A stretch of DNA of 64,000 nt, taken from assembly GCF_024134545.1 (NCBI RefSeq), contig NZ_CP099838.1, positions 1 to 64,000 on the forward strand, in the 5' to 3' direction. The notes beneath the pieces were generated by a model. The model worked only from the letters and a program-made list of their open reading frames with translations, made no database searches and had not been told where the DNA came from. This DNA comes from Nocardiopsis exhalans. GTDB taxonomy: Bacteria > Actinomycetota > Actinomycetes > Streptosporangiales > Streptosporangiaceae. The position numbers and the translations under genes were made by a program. Shown here in pieces: positions 7,638-15,070 of this stretch (positions within the stretch are counted from its first letter, which is position 1; every line of letters begins with the position of its first letter).

Positions 7638-8396
7638 TCACGTCCTCGTCGCGGTCACCGTCAGCAGATCCGACAGCGGGCCGACTGCCTCGCTCGTGGT
7701 CGTGGCGCTCCAGCCCTCCAGCAGCGACTCCAGCACGTAGGGGCTGCGGGCGACGGCGAAGTCCTCGGCCCCGTGCTCGGCGGTCCCGTGGCGGTAGGCG
7801 TCGGCGGCGGCTTGGGCGTGTGCGCCGCTGGGGTGGGTGATCACCATCTGGCTGCGCGGGGGGACCACGGCGGCCAGGGCCGCGCAGAGCGCCGTTACCT
7901 CATCGTCTAGCAGGTGGGGCAGGGTGAGAGCGCACACCAGACCGATGGGGCGACGCAGGTCCAGCCTGGCCACTATCTCGGGATCGCTCAACAGCTTCGT
8001 GGGGTCCCTCAGGTCTCCGTCGACCACGCTCACGACCTCGTGGCGGTAGTGGGCTCGGGTGGTGACGGCCGCGTGTAGGTCGTGGTCGATGTAGACCACC
8101 GCAGCGCCGGGTGTGATGGTCTGGACCAGGTCGTGTAGTCCGCGCTGGTCCATACGAGGCAGGCCGCACCCCAGGTCCGCGAACTGGTCGATGCCGCTCG
8201 TGGCCATCTCCACCACGGCCTGGCGGATTCGGCTGCGGCTGGCGTCGACCATGGCCAGCTGGGCGGGGTCCGCGGTGAGCATCTTCTCCGCCACCTGCCG
8301 ATCTGCGGCGAAGTTGTCCTTTCCCGCCGACAGGTAGTCATGCACGCGGGCGCTGGTCACGGCTGGGATGTGGGGTGGCCATAGGGGGAGGTTCAC
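7638..8396 (-). CDS. SAM-dependent methyltransferase, DUF574 type
   Basis: 252 aa. The N-terminus HIPAVTSARVHDYLSAGKDN is the hallmark of the actinomycete DUF574 methyltransferase family, followed by FADLGCGLP (SAM-binding glycine loop), VVYIDHDL (acidic residue at the end of strand 2), VVDGDLRDP and a C-terminal SPYVLESLLEGW. Substrates of this family are not established. GTG 8396 overlaps the preceding stop by GTGA; the longer frame to 8504 lacks this and extends into the upstream gene. Such genes are frequently clustered with XRE/DUF5753/DUF397 regulators in actinomycetes, as here. Confidence 0.87.
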   Translation of the reverse strand: MNLPLWPPHIPAVTSARVHDYLSAGKDNFAADRQVAEKMLTADPAQLAMVDASRSRIRQAVVEMATSGIDQFADLGCGLPRMDQRGLHDLVQTITPGAAVVYIDHDLHAAVTTRAHYRHEVVSVVDGDLRDPTKLLSDPEIVARLDLRRPIGLVCALTLPHLLDDEVTALCAALAAVVPPRSQMVITHPSGAHAQAAADAYRHGTAEHGAEDFAVARSPYVLESLLEGWSATTTSEAVGPLSDLLTVTATRT

Positions 8397-8734
8397 CGCT
8401 GGGCCTCCCGCAGAGTCTGGGCGAGCTGAGCGGCGCTGGAGGCTTGGAGGACGGTCCGCGGGTCCGATATCAGGCGGGCGTACCAGCCGCGGGGGTTGGT
8501 CCACACACTCCAGCGCTCGCTGTATTCGGTGCTCAGCTGGGCGAGTTGGCGGGCGGTCTCAGGCCAGCGGCGGCCGAGAGCGTCCTGGTGGTCTCCCTCG
8601 TGTGCGGGGGCACGGCGGCACGCCAGACGCCACCCGCTGACAGCCTCGGGGTTTGTCACCATGCATCCGGCTGGGTACAGATCGTGATGGCCCGGTGTGC
8701 GGGGGAACTGCTGGGTAGGGGTCGATAGCACCAT
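8393..8734 (-). CDS. hypothetical protein, first gene of the methyltransferase operon
   Basis: 113 aa from ATG 8734, or 89 aa from ATG 8662, which begins MVTNPEAVSGWRLACRRAPA and may be the better start since the first 24 residues look unstructured; neither has a strong ribosome binding site. The conserved-looking part is WSVWTNPRGWYARLISDP, then RTVLQASSAAQLAQTLRE, a helical segment that suggests a small partner protein. Its stop overlaps the methyltransferase start (GTGA). A palindrome, TGTTTCA-TGATC-TGAAACA, lies about 33 nt upstream of 8734. No family is recognised. Confidence 0.65.
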   Translation of the reverse strand: MVLSTPTQQFPRTPGHHDLYPAGCMVTNPEAVSGWRLACRRAPAHEGDHQDALGRRWPETARQLAQLSTEYSERWSVWTNPRGWYARLISDPRTVLQASSAAQLAQTLREAQR

Positions 8735-8766
8735 GCCATGACGCTACGGACATGGGTGCAAGCGAA

Positions 8767-8785
8767 TGTTTCATGATCTGAAACA
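8767..8785. promoter_or_regulatory. operator-like palindrome
   Basis: TGTTTCA-TGATC-TGAAACA, perfect 7-bp arms with a 5-nt centre, in the 87-nt gap between the methyltransferase operon and the XRE-TPR gene. A CGCTAC half-site at about 8743 matches the palindrome upstream of the XRE-TPR gene (10071-10084). Confidence 0.6.
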
Positions 8786-8821
8786 GTCTCGCCGGATGGT
8801 CCTGCGAATCCTCGGGGCAGC

Positions 8822-10033
8822 TCAGATGACGCGCATGCGGCTGGCCATACGGCGCAGCGGGGCGGGCAGGGTGCGCTGGGCGTCCACCAGGTGCTGGGTG
8901 ACCAGGCGGGCCTGGGGGTGGTACAGGGTCAACTGCGGCGCGATGTGCTCCGCACGCTCCAGCCGCTCCAGCGCCACACGCGGCTTGCCGATCTCGGCCA
9001 GGGCGCGGGCCATGTCGATGTGGTGGTGCGCGTGCCGTTCGGGGATGAGCGTGGCGGCGACCTCACCGGTCACGTGGGCGTCGCGACGCAGGGCGGCGTC
9101 GTAATCGCGCACCTCGACCGCTACGGCCGCGTGGTGCACTGCGACGTTACCGCTCGTGAATGTGGTGCCGTGGGTATCACGGGGGTGAGCATGCCGCGCG
9201 GCGTGCCCGTTCATCTCCTGGGCCTGGGCGAGGAAGTCGTCCGCGGCCTGGCGGTCTCCGGAGCGAGCGGCCAGCACCGCAGACCGCAGGTGAATGGCGC
9301 CAAGTACCTCGCTGCTGTCGGGGCGGGCCCGGTCGACCTGGCGGGCGGCGTGGGCCAGGGCTGCCAGGGCCGGCCGCCACTGGGCACGCGCCATCATCAG
9401 CAGAGTGCGGCGGTGTGTGACCATCACGGCCAGGTGCGGATCCTGCGCGGCCAGGGCCGAGGCACGGGCACGCTCGGCCGCCAACTCGCTGAGGTCCTCG
9501 AAGCCGAGTTTGCGGGTGAGCCGGACGGCGGCGACCTGGGCGCGGTGCAACGCCCTCCACGCACGCTCGCTCCCCGTCTCCAGCGCATGCACGGTGGTCT
9601 CCTCGACCAACGCGGGCAGGAGAGCGCCAAGCTTGGCGTGGCGGGTCTGCTGCAACAAGACATGGACGCCCTGGAGGTCGGCCTCCAGGGCCTCCAACGG
9701 GCGCGGGTGGGAGATGTCGGGGGGCACATCCACGTAGGCCAGAGCCTCGCGCAGGGCGCCGATGACGGTCGTGATCCCGTCATCGGTCAGGGCGTCGTGG
9801 TAGGGCTGGCCGTACAGGTCGGCGACCTGGAGGCCGAGCGCGGCCGCGAGGGCCGACACGACGGCGGGGGTGGCGAGGCGGTGCCCGCGCTCGACCTGGG
9901 CGAGATAGCTGCGGCTGTAGCCCGGCCCCTGGAGCTGGGTCCGATCCGCCAGTTCCTGCTGGGTCAGGCCCGACGCTTTGCGCAGGCGGGCGATTCTGCG
10001 GTTGACGCTCTCGGGGTCCTGGTCCGTGGCCAT
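8822..10033 (-). CDS. XRE-family regulator with TPR-like C-terminal domain
   Basis: 403 aa. Residues about 10-65 form a helix-turn-helix (ASGLTQQELADRT, then YSRSYLAQVERG). The remaining 330 residues are all-helical and Ala/Leu/Arg-rich with TPR-like spacing (AWRALHRAQVAAVRLTRKLG, WRPALAALAHAARQV, ARALAEIGKPRVALERLERA), as in many actinomycete XRE regulators that sense a ligand or peptide through their helical repeats. It lies just downstream of the methyltransferase operon promoter and may control it. ATG 10033 has GGGAGCACG upstream. A perfect CGCTAC-GT-GTAGCG palindrome 38 nt upstream suggests autoregulation. Confidence 0.85.
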   Translation of the reverse strand: MATDQDPESVNRRIARLRKASGLTQQELADRTQLQGPGYSRSYLAQVERGHRLATPAVVSALAAALGLQVADLYGQPYHDALTDDGITTVIGALREALAYVDVPPDISHPRPLEALEADLQGVHVLLQQTRHAKLGALLPALVEETTVHALETGSERAWRALHRAQVAAVRLTRKLGFEDLSELAAERARASALAAQDPHLAVMVTHRRTLLMMARAQWRPALAALAHAARQVDRARPDSSEVLGAIHLRSAVLAARSGDRQAADDFLAQAQEMNGHAARHAHPRDTHGTTFTSGNVAVHHAAVAVEVRDYDAALRRDAHVTGEVAATLIPERHAHHHIDMARALAEIGKPRVALERLERAEHIAPQLTLYHPQARLVTQHLVDAQRTLPAPLRRMASRMRVI

Positions 10034-10070
10034 GGCCGTGCTCCCTACAGTCGGGGGTTCCAGGGTAGAG

Positions 10071-10084
10071 CGCTACGTGTAGCG
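10071..10084. promoter_or_regulatory. palindrome upstream of XRE-TPR gene
   Basis: CGCTAC-GT-GTAGCG, perfect 6-bp arms. The same CGCTAC half-site occurs near 8743 before the methyltransferase operon, so both promoters may answer to this regulator. Confidence 0.55.
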
Positions 10085-10177
10085 GCCGGTGCTCGTGGCG
10101 GGAGAAAGAGAAGGAGAAGGAGACGGCGCTCCTTCCCCTCCCCTCACGCCTTCCCGATGGCGGGAACGACCTCCGGG

Positions 10178-11038
10178 CTATGCGCGGGTGTCCTCTTCGT
10201 CCAGCGTGTCCAGCAGCGCCGACACGGCCGCAGCCTGGAGATGCCCGAGAAGACCCGGGCGGGCCACTCTGCGCAGCTGCGCGCGCAGCTTCCTCATTCG
10301 TTCGAGCACATCGTGATGGGCTCGGGTGCCACTGGAGCGCATGGCTGGCGGAACCAGGCCGAGGGCCTGCACGTACTCGGTGGCGATCGTGCCCACCGTG
10401 CGCGGATTCTTCGGCAGGCCGGCCAAGGCCGTGTTGATGTAGTGGCTCATCGCCAGACTCGGCAGCCCGTAGCGCTGTTGGTCGGCCTCCACCCGCGCCT
10501 CCAGCCGTTCCCACATCTCCAGAGGCAGGCTCACGCTGTAGGCGGCCCACTTCTTGGGCTCGTTGCGCGCCGAGAGAACCGAGGATTCCCATGCCTTGCG
10601 CACCTCCTCGGGCCGACCGAGGAACGACACGGGCTCTGAGGCGGCGCTCTCGGTCACGTCGGTCTGGGGTGCGGGGTCCGCGGGGGCGGGCTCGCTCTCC
10701 TCGACGGCCACCGGCTCAGCCGCGGCGGCCTCCTCCTGCGGCGGCACAACCTCCGGGACCGGTTCCGGCTCAGGGGAAACAGATTCCTCGGGTTGGGGGG
10801 TCGCTCGATCGGCGCTCTCGGTCACGTCAGTCTGGGGTGCGGGGTCCGCGGGGGCGGGCTCGCTCTCCTCGACGGCCACCGGCTCAGCCGCGGCGGCCTC
10901 CTCCTGCGGCGGCACAACCTCCGGCGCGGGGTCTGCCACGGGGGGAACATCGCCGACCCTGATCGACTCATTGGAGGCTGCAAGGCGCCTCCTGTTGCTC
11001 TTGTCGCCGGGCCGCTGACGGTTGATCTGCTTGCTCAT
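10178..11038 (-). CDS. ParB-like centromere-binding partner with ribbon-helix-helix-like domain
   Basis: 286 aa, ATG 11038 overlapping the ParA stop by ATGA. It is unlike classical KorB/Spo0J ParB. Residues 1-30 are basic; 31-135 are acidic, Pro/Ala/Glu-rich and disordered, with two near-identical units (VVPPQEEAAAAEPVAVEESE and what follows) at about 40-75 and 96-131; residues 166-210 (YSVSLPLEMWERLEARV, then LAMSHYINTALAGLP) look like a strand-helix-helix ribbon-helix-helix DNA-binding unit; the rest is helical. In ParA systems with small partners, such a protein binds iterons near the parA promoter and stimulates ParA through a basic N-terminus, matching the iterons upstream here. The open frame reaches 11194 but the coupled ATG is clearly the start. 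Confidence 0.72.
   Translation of the reverse strand: MSKQINRQRPGDKSNRRRLAASNESIRVGDVPPVADPAPEVVPPQEEAAAAEPVAVEESEPAPADPAPQTDVTESADRATPQPEESVSPEPEPVPEVVPPQEEAAAAEPVAVEESEPAPADPAPQTDVTESAASEPVSFLGRPEEVRKAWESSVLSARNEPKKWAAYSVSLPLEMWERLEARVEADQQRYGLPSLAMSHYINTALAGLPKNPRTVGTIATEYVQALGLVPPAMRSSGTRAHHDVLERMRKLRAQLRRVARPGLLGHLQAAAVSALLDTLDEEDTRA
10643..10924 (-). repeat. duplicated 114-bp segment inside the partition-partner gene
   Basis: Copies at 10643-10756 and 10811-10924 (168-bp period, 56 codons) differ by about one base. Such near-identity at the DNA level means a recent duplication or ongoing homogenisation. It encodes the acidic linker and keeps the frame. Confidence 0.85.
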
Positions 11039-11871
11039 GCTCCGGACTCCTGCCACCTGATCAGGTTCTTGGCGTGCTGATCTGCGGTAGCAAGCATCTC
11101 CTTCCTTGGCGTGGACGCGGGCAGGGCACGCAGAGGGAGGGCGTTGTCGTTGGCGTCCTTGATGACGGATCGCTCCGGGATCTCCGGTTCCCACACGGTC
11201 TCGAAGGTGTCGGCCAGGCCCCCAAGTTGGAAGGCGTGGCCTCCGAGGTTGGACCGGACCCGGTCAGGGATCAGGGCCACGTACTCCAGGTGGGGACGGT
11301 GAAGGTTCTCCGCCTCCGACTCCACGAACTGCTTGATCTTCAACGCGCCGTCGATGTCGTCGTACTCCGGGGCGGCCGTGCCGATCACTCCGTCCGCTGC
11401 GGCCAGGCCCATCTGCACCAGGTGGTCCTTGCCCGGATGGTTGTCGATCAGTGTGAAATCGACATCGTCGTCTGCTCCGTCCAGGCCGATGGCCAGTCGC
11501 CGGACCGCGCCGAGCTTCCCGGCCTCGTGCAACCGGTTGGCCAGTTCCTCGCGTGCCGGCAGTACCCAGATGTTGCGTCCTACCTCGTGCTCCCACCCAC
11601 ATGGCACGATTGCGTCCACTGCGATGCCGCGCTCGTTTGCCTCGATGACCTCCGACACGGTCGGCTGAGGGTCCTCTTTATCGAACATCACGCCCAACCG
11701 CCGCCCTGCGTTGGCCTGGGGGTCCATGTCGACCACCAGGACACGCTTTCCCATGCCTGCCAGGGCTTCGGCCATCATCACAGTGAAGGCGGTCTTACCT
11801 GTGCCGCCCTTATCCACTGCCAGCGCGATACGGCGCCGCTTCGGCGCGTTTGACGTACTCACTGCCACCAT
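11035..11871 (-). CDS. parA: ParA-family partition ATPase
   Basis: 278 aa. Deviant Walker A motif DKGGTGKTA at residues 20-28, then VLVVDMDPQANAG (switch I region) near 45-57 and FTLIDNHPGKD (Walker B). It lacks the N-terminal helix-turn-helix of type Ia ParA, so it is a short, type Ib-like protein that moves plasmid copies apart along the nucleoid using ATP. The next gene overlaps by ATGA and encodes the likely DNA-binding partner. An array of TTTTGCGAAC repeats lies 58-123 nt upstream, the expected location of a centromere that also works as the operator. In DNHPGKD the usual second acidic residue is Asn, which is mildly atypical. Confidence 0.9.
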   Translation of the reverse strand: MVAVSTSNAPKRRRIALAVDKGGTGKTAFTVMMAEALAGMGKRVLVVDMDPQANAGRRLGVMFDKEDPQPTVSEVIEANERGIAVDAIVPCGWEHEVGRNIWVLPAREELANRLHEAGKLGAVRRLAIGLDGADDDVDFTLIDNHPGKDHLVQMGLAAADGVIGTAAPEYDDIDGALKIKQFVESEAENLHRPHLEYVALIPDRVRSNLGGHAFQLGGLADTFETVWEPEIPERSVIKDANDNALPLRALPASTPRKEMLATADQHAKNLIRWQESGA

Positions 11872-11928
11872 CTCCTGTCCGTACTTGGATCTCGTGTTTC
11901 CCTTGTGTGACCTGGTCAGATCGCTGGT

Positions 11929-11994
11929 TTTTGCGAACCGTTTTGCGAACGATTTTGCGAACCTCTTTGCGCTCTTCCTTCATACTTTGCGAAC
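11929..11994. repeat. iteron array, putative partition centromere (parS/parC-like)
   Basis: TTTTGCGAAC occurs at 11929, 11941 and 11953 with exact 12-bp period, a degenerate fourth unit CTTTGCGCTC at 11965 keeps phase, and CTTTGCGAAC follows at 11985. Direct repeats upstream of a parA-partner operon are the usual binding sites of ribbon-helix-helix partition proteins. Confidence 0.78.
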
Positions 11995-12004
11995 GGCGGC
12001 CTGA

Positions 12005-12227
12005 CCTGGTCTCTTGCGGGGTTCACCCTATGCCGTAGGGCCTGGGGCACTCCAGGTGGTTAGCAAGACTTCTGTGCCTTGATGCAGCTTTGTAGCTTGC
12101 GAGGATGCCTACTCGTTCGCACGTGCGTTCGGAACTCGATGTGTACGCTGCTCCTTCCACGCTCGTCATGTGCACTTCTTACTGGATGCCACTGGGACAT
12201 GTGTGCGGGTTGGCGGTCTTGCACGCG
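12005..12227. other. non-coding stretch between iterons and zinc-ribbon operon terminator
   Basis: No convincing gene. The stretch is lower in GC than its surroundings. It lies between the iterons and the terminator, so it could hold part of the centromere or a replication-related site, but I see no further regular repeat. Confidence 0.4.
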
Positions 12228-12265
12228 GAAGGGGGCCCGAGCGGAACAACGCTCGGGCCCCCTTC
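12228..12265. terminator. strong hairpin terminator
   Basis: Perfect 16-bp stem, GAAGGGGGCCCGAGCG / CGCTCGGGCCCCCTTC, with loop GAACAA, just past the stop of the zinc-ribbon gene ending at 12276. Confidence 0.88.
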
Positions 12266-12275
12266 GGTTACTGCG

Positions 12276-12551
12276 CTAGCGGCATCCTCCGGCCTGGGTG
12301 TGGTACCTCTTATCCTCCGGGTCCCCGAAATTTACGGGCAGCCCGCACCTTCCGCAGCGCGAGATCAGGATGGTGTACCCGCACACCGCGTCCTGGACCA
12401 GGCCGCGAGCGCCGCGGCTCGTGTGGGTGAGTACGAACTGTGGACCGCTCGCCACGGTGCATTCGGGCGTGGGGCAGTAGTAGCCGCGGGCTCCGATCGA
12501 ACCGGTGGGCTGCATCGGGGTCGTGCACGTTGGGCAGGTGGGCACGGACAT
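12276..12551 (-). CDS. small zinc-ribbon protein (91 aa)
   Basis: Cys pairs are visible at CPTCTTPMQ, YYCPTPEC and CGRCGLP, so two zinc knuckles or one large ribbon are likely. The middle SGPQFVLTHTSRG and CGYTILISRC are strand-forming. Such small ribbons often bind nucleic acid or partner proteins; no family is recognised. ATG 12551 has GGGGAG upstream. It follows a 44-aa small gene by 2 nt in a leftward operon and ends at a strong terminator. The longer open frame to 12788 is rejected because the upstream part is in conflict with the better-supported 44-codon gene. Confidence 0.72.
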   Translation of the reverse strand: MSVPTCPTCTTPMQPTGSIGARGYYCPTPECTVASGPQFVLTHTSRGARGLVQDAVCGYTILISRCGRCGLPVNFGDPEDKRYHTQAGGCR

Positions 12552-12553
12552 GA

Positions 12554-12688
12554 TCAGCTCCCCGACGTGAGCGGGGTGCGGTTGACGCCGAAGGCTTCGG
12601 CGAGAGCGAGCATGTCGCGCTCGGTGTCCGAGAGCGGGGGCGTGGTTGATGTGGGCTCGGTCGACTGCACTGCGGTAGCGTGAGACAC
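12554..12688 (-). CDS. small protein (44 aa), first gene of zinc-ribbon operon
   Basis: GTG 12688 follows an ideal AAGGAG site with 6-nt spacing. The peptide is Thr/Pro-rich at the start (STEPTSTTPPLS) and ends DTERDMLALAEAFGVNRTP, a probable amphipathic helix. The stop lies 2 nt before the zinc-ribbon ATG, so the two are an operon. Codon bias matches the neighbours. Function unknown; too short for domain recognition. Confidence 0.6.
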   Translation of the reverse strand: MSHATAVQSTEPTSTTPPLSDTERDMLALAEAFGVNRTPLTSGS

Positions 12689-12802
12689 AGGAATCTCCTT
12701 GTAGCGAGGTGTTTCCAGGGCCCGGGGTCAGGCGTTGCAGCGCCGTAGCGCCCCGGGCTTTCTCGTGTGTCGGCAGAGCCGAACACACTCAACATTACCT
12801 AT

Positions 12803-12848
12803 GAAGTTCAGAACTTCAAGTGTTCAGAACTTCCGAAGTTATGAACTT
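12803..12848. promoter_or_regulatory. cluster of three related palindromes (operator region)
   Basis: GAAGTTC-A-GAACTTC (12803-12817) is a perfect palindrome; GTTCAGAAC (12822-12830) and GAAGTTATGAACTT (12835-12848) are close variants. The cluster is AT-rich, divergent between the zinc-ribbon operon and the rightward transfer genes, and about 60-100 nt before the ribbon-helix-helix gene at 12907, the likely autoregulator. Confidence 0.68.
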
Positions 12849-12883
12849 ATGAAGTACACTAGAGCCAAGAAGGAGGTGAGCAC

Positions 12884-12910
12884 GTGCCGACACGCCACGT
12901 CGCGTCATGA
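12884..12910 (+). CDS. possible 8-codon leader peptide
   Basis: GTG 12884 has a near-perfect AAGGAGGTGA site at 6-nt spacing and reads VPTRHVAS before a TGA that overlaps the ATG at 12907 (ATGA). The strong site is about 30 nt from 12907, too far to serve it directly, so the short frame may load ribosomes for the next gene. Could be chance. Confidence 0.4.
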   Translation: MPTRHVAS

Positions 12911-13299
12911 CCGTCATGGAGATGGCGGCCCCCGGGTTCGGCACTCTGGTAGGCGACCACGCTGGCCGTCATGAACTGGAGCACCAGCAGATGACCGAAT
13001 CACCGCGCGCCGAGATCTACGAACAGCGACAGGAGGGGAAGCGGCAGCGCCGCAAAACAGTCCCCTTGTGGGTGGATCAGTGGTCTGAGCTGACGGACCT
13101 GGCACGCGAGCTACAGGACGCCAAGGATCCAAAAGAGCCCCGGATCACAGAGAACACTCTGATCCGGATAGCCGTGGACCTGCTCCTCGAACACGAACAC
13201 CACCTGGCCGGAGACACCGAGGACCAGATCCGCGACAACCTCACAGCCGCGCTCAGGGGAGAAGGGAGCACACCCAACCCGACTGCGGAGAACTCGTAA
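12907..13299 (+). CDS. ribbon-helix-helix DNA-binding protein of the transfer operon
   Basis: 130 aa. Residues about 48-98 (KRQRRKTVPLWVDQWSELT, then ITENTLIRIAVDLLLEHEHH) fit a CopG/MetJ-like ribbon-helix-helix: a basic strand, an alpha helix, and a second helix with IRIAVDLLL. Such proteins bind palindromes as dimers, and three related palindromes lie just upstream. The protein may repress the transfer operon that follows, or be an accessory oriT/relaxosome factor. The start is uncertain: ATG 12907 is coupled to a short leader frame; ATG 12991 (MTESPRAEIYEQ) would give 102 aa and still keep the domain. Confidence 0.72.
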   Translation: MTVMEMAAPGFGTLVGDHAGRHELEHQQMTESPRAEIYEQRQEGKRQRRKTVPLWVDQWSELTDLARELQDAKDPKEPRITENTLIRIAVDLLLEHEHHLAGDTEDQIRDNLTAALRGEGSTPNPTAENS

Positions 13300-13384
13300 C
13301 CCGAAGAGCCCCCGACCGGCGCCACATCTCGCCAAAAGAATCAGCGCACGGCCGGGGTCCAGACCAGACCGAAAGGTTCTGACC

Positions 13385-15070
13385 TTGTCCAACAGACTAA
13401 ACGGCCACGACACTTCCTCGGGTGCGTACCCGAGGCACCAGGGCCCTGACCCGGTAGTTCGCGACATGGGCACCGCACGCCCGGGGGAGTGGAAGCCGAA
13501 GCCCCCAGGGGTGAGAGAGGTCCACCACTACGCCGTGGGCGCCCGAAAGGGTTCCCAGACCACCAACAAGCCACCCAAGCCACCCGTTCGTGAACGGATC
13601 TCCAGCGGTGCTCTGGTGGCCGCCGGCCTGCTGATCACGTTCGGCATCATCGGCGGCGCCTGGGTTGTCTACGACGCCCAGTACCAGTTCGCGGTAACCC
13701 ACAACTGGGGCAATGAGGACATCGCCCACATTCAGGCGGCCATCCCCGAGGTCGTGTGGGTCGGCATGGCCCTGCTCGGCCTCGCTCAAGCTCTGCGCGG
13801 GCGCAAGAGCGCACGGGCGATCAGCGGCATCATCCTCTTCTTTTCCTTGTCGATGGGTGCGCAGCTGCTGTACGCCGTGCCCAACCCCGGCGGCTACCTG
13901 GTCGCCATCATCACACCGCTTGCGCTCGCGCTCCTGTTGGAGACGTTCATCGACGGGGTGTACCGCTGGGCCTGCGCACGCGACGGAATCCCTGTGGAGG
14001 AAAAGCCGATCCTGCTCAGGATCGGAGCCGCGCTGGGAACCGTACCCAAGCTGCTGTGGATCCTCCCCGGGGCCCTGCTCATCGGGTTCCTGCTGGACTT
14101 CACGGCGACCTGGACCGGTGTGCGTACCTGGCTGCTGGAGACCGCCCTGCCGCTGGCTCCGTTCGTCCTGCTCGCGTTCCCTGCGATGTGGGTGCTGCGG
14201 CTACTGCTCGACTTCAAGGGCACCTGGCACGGGATGCGTGACTGGCTGCTGGACATGATCCCCTACGCGCCCGGCCGGACCAAGGCTCAAGACGACGCGC
14301 GCGCTGCACAGCGGGATGCCCGGCAGGCCGCACAGAACCAGGCTGAGGCGGAGCGGTTGGCTGAAAAGCGTGTGCTGGAAGAGAAGCGCCGGTCAGATGA
14401 GGCGCTCACCGCCGCACATCAAGCGCACGCTGACGAGCTGGAGCGAATTCGCGCAGACTTCGCTGCCGACCAGCAGGCCGCTCAGGATGCTGCGACCGAG
14501 CGCGAGCAGAGTCTGATCCGGGACCGCGACCAGCAGGTGGCCGAGATTCAGGACCAGCTCTACCGGATGGAGTCGAGTTCGGATGAAGGGCTGCGGCAGG
14601 CCAAGGCTCGCGCGGAGACTCAGCTCGCCGAGGCGCGGGCCGAGTTCGAGCAGGCTCTCGCCGGGGAGCGTCGGGCCGCTGAGAAGCAGGCGCGAGAGCT
14701 GCGTGAGGTGTACGAGCGTCGACTGAGCACGGCCCAGGGAGAGCTGACTGCTGCCCGAGGTGAGTCGTCCCGGCTCAGTGAGCAGGTGCGCAGCCGTACG
14801 GCCCGTGTCGATGAGCTCAGCGGGCAGGTGGAGACCCTGCTCCAGACCGTCAGCGGTCGTGAGCGACTGCTGTGGGAGTACCAGGGACTCGGCCGACGAG
14901 GCGATGTCCGGTTCGGTCGGCGCGATTACGTGCGTGAGGTCGTGCGGGAGCTGCTCCTGACCGGCGACATCCCTCTCCAGTCGGAGAACACCGCGTGCAA
15001 CTACGTGAACGACTGGCTCGACAAGAACCCCACGGCCGTGAACGGTCAGAAGGTTGCGGTGGGGTCATGA
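13385..15070 (+). CDS. DUF2637-like membrane protein with long coiled coil
   Basis: 561 aa. A Pro-rich N-terminus is followed by four or more membrane segments between about residues 70 and 280 (GALVAAGLLITFGIIGGAWV, VVWVGMALLGLAQAL, ISGIILFFSLSMGAQLLY, LVAIITPLALALLLETFIDG, then two more hydrophobic stretches), resembling the DUF2637/Spd-type membrane proteins of actinomycete plasmids. Residues about 295-490 are a highly charged coiled coil (RAAQRDARQAAQNQAEAERL), and the C-terminus (GRRDYVREVVRELLLTGDIP) resembles a small winged helix. It could anchor DNA or transfer proteins to the membrane. Start is TTG 13385 with GAAAGG 7 nt upstream. The stop overlaps the next gene by ATGA. Confidence 0.75.
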   Translation: MSNRLNGHDTSSGAYPRHQGPDPVVRDMGTARPGEWKPKPPGVREVHHYAVGARKGSQTTNKPPKPPVRERISSGALVAAGLLITFGIIGGAWVVYDAQYQFAVTHNWGNEDIAHIQAAIPEVVWVGMALLGLAQALRGRKSARAISGIILFFSLSMGAQLLYAVPNPGGYLVAIITPLALALLLETFIDGVYRWACARDGIPVEEKPILLRIGAALGTVPKLLWILPGALLIGFLLDFTATWTGVRTWLLETALPLAPFVLLAFPAMWVLRLLLDFKGTWHGMRDWLLDMIPYAPGRTKAQDDARAAQRDARQAAQNQAEAERLAEKRVLEEKRRSDEALTAAHQAHADELERIRADFAADQQAAQDAATEREQSLIRDRDQQVAEIQDQLYRMESSSDEGLRQAKARAETQLAEARAEFEQALAGERRAAEKQARELREVYERRLSTAQGELTAARGESSRLSEQVRSRTARVDELSGQVETLLQTVSGRERLLWEYQGLGRRGDVRFGRRDYVREVVRELLLTGDIPLQSENTACNYVNDWLDKNPTAVNGQKVAVGS

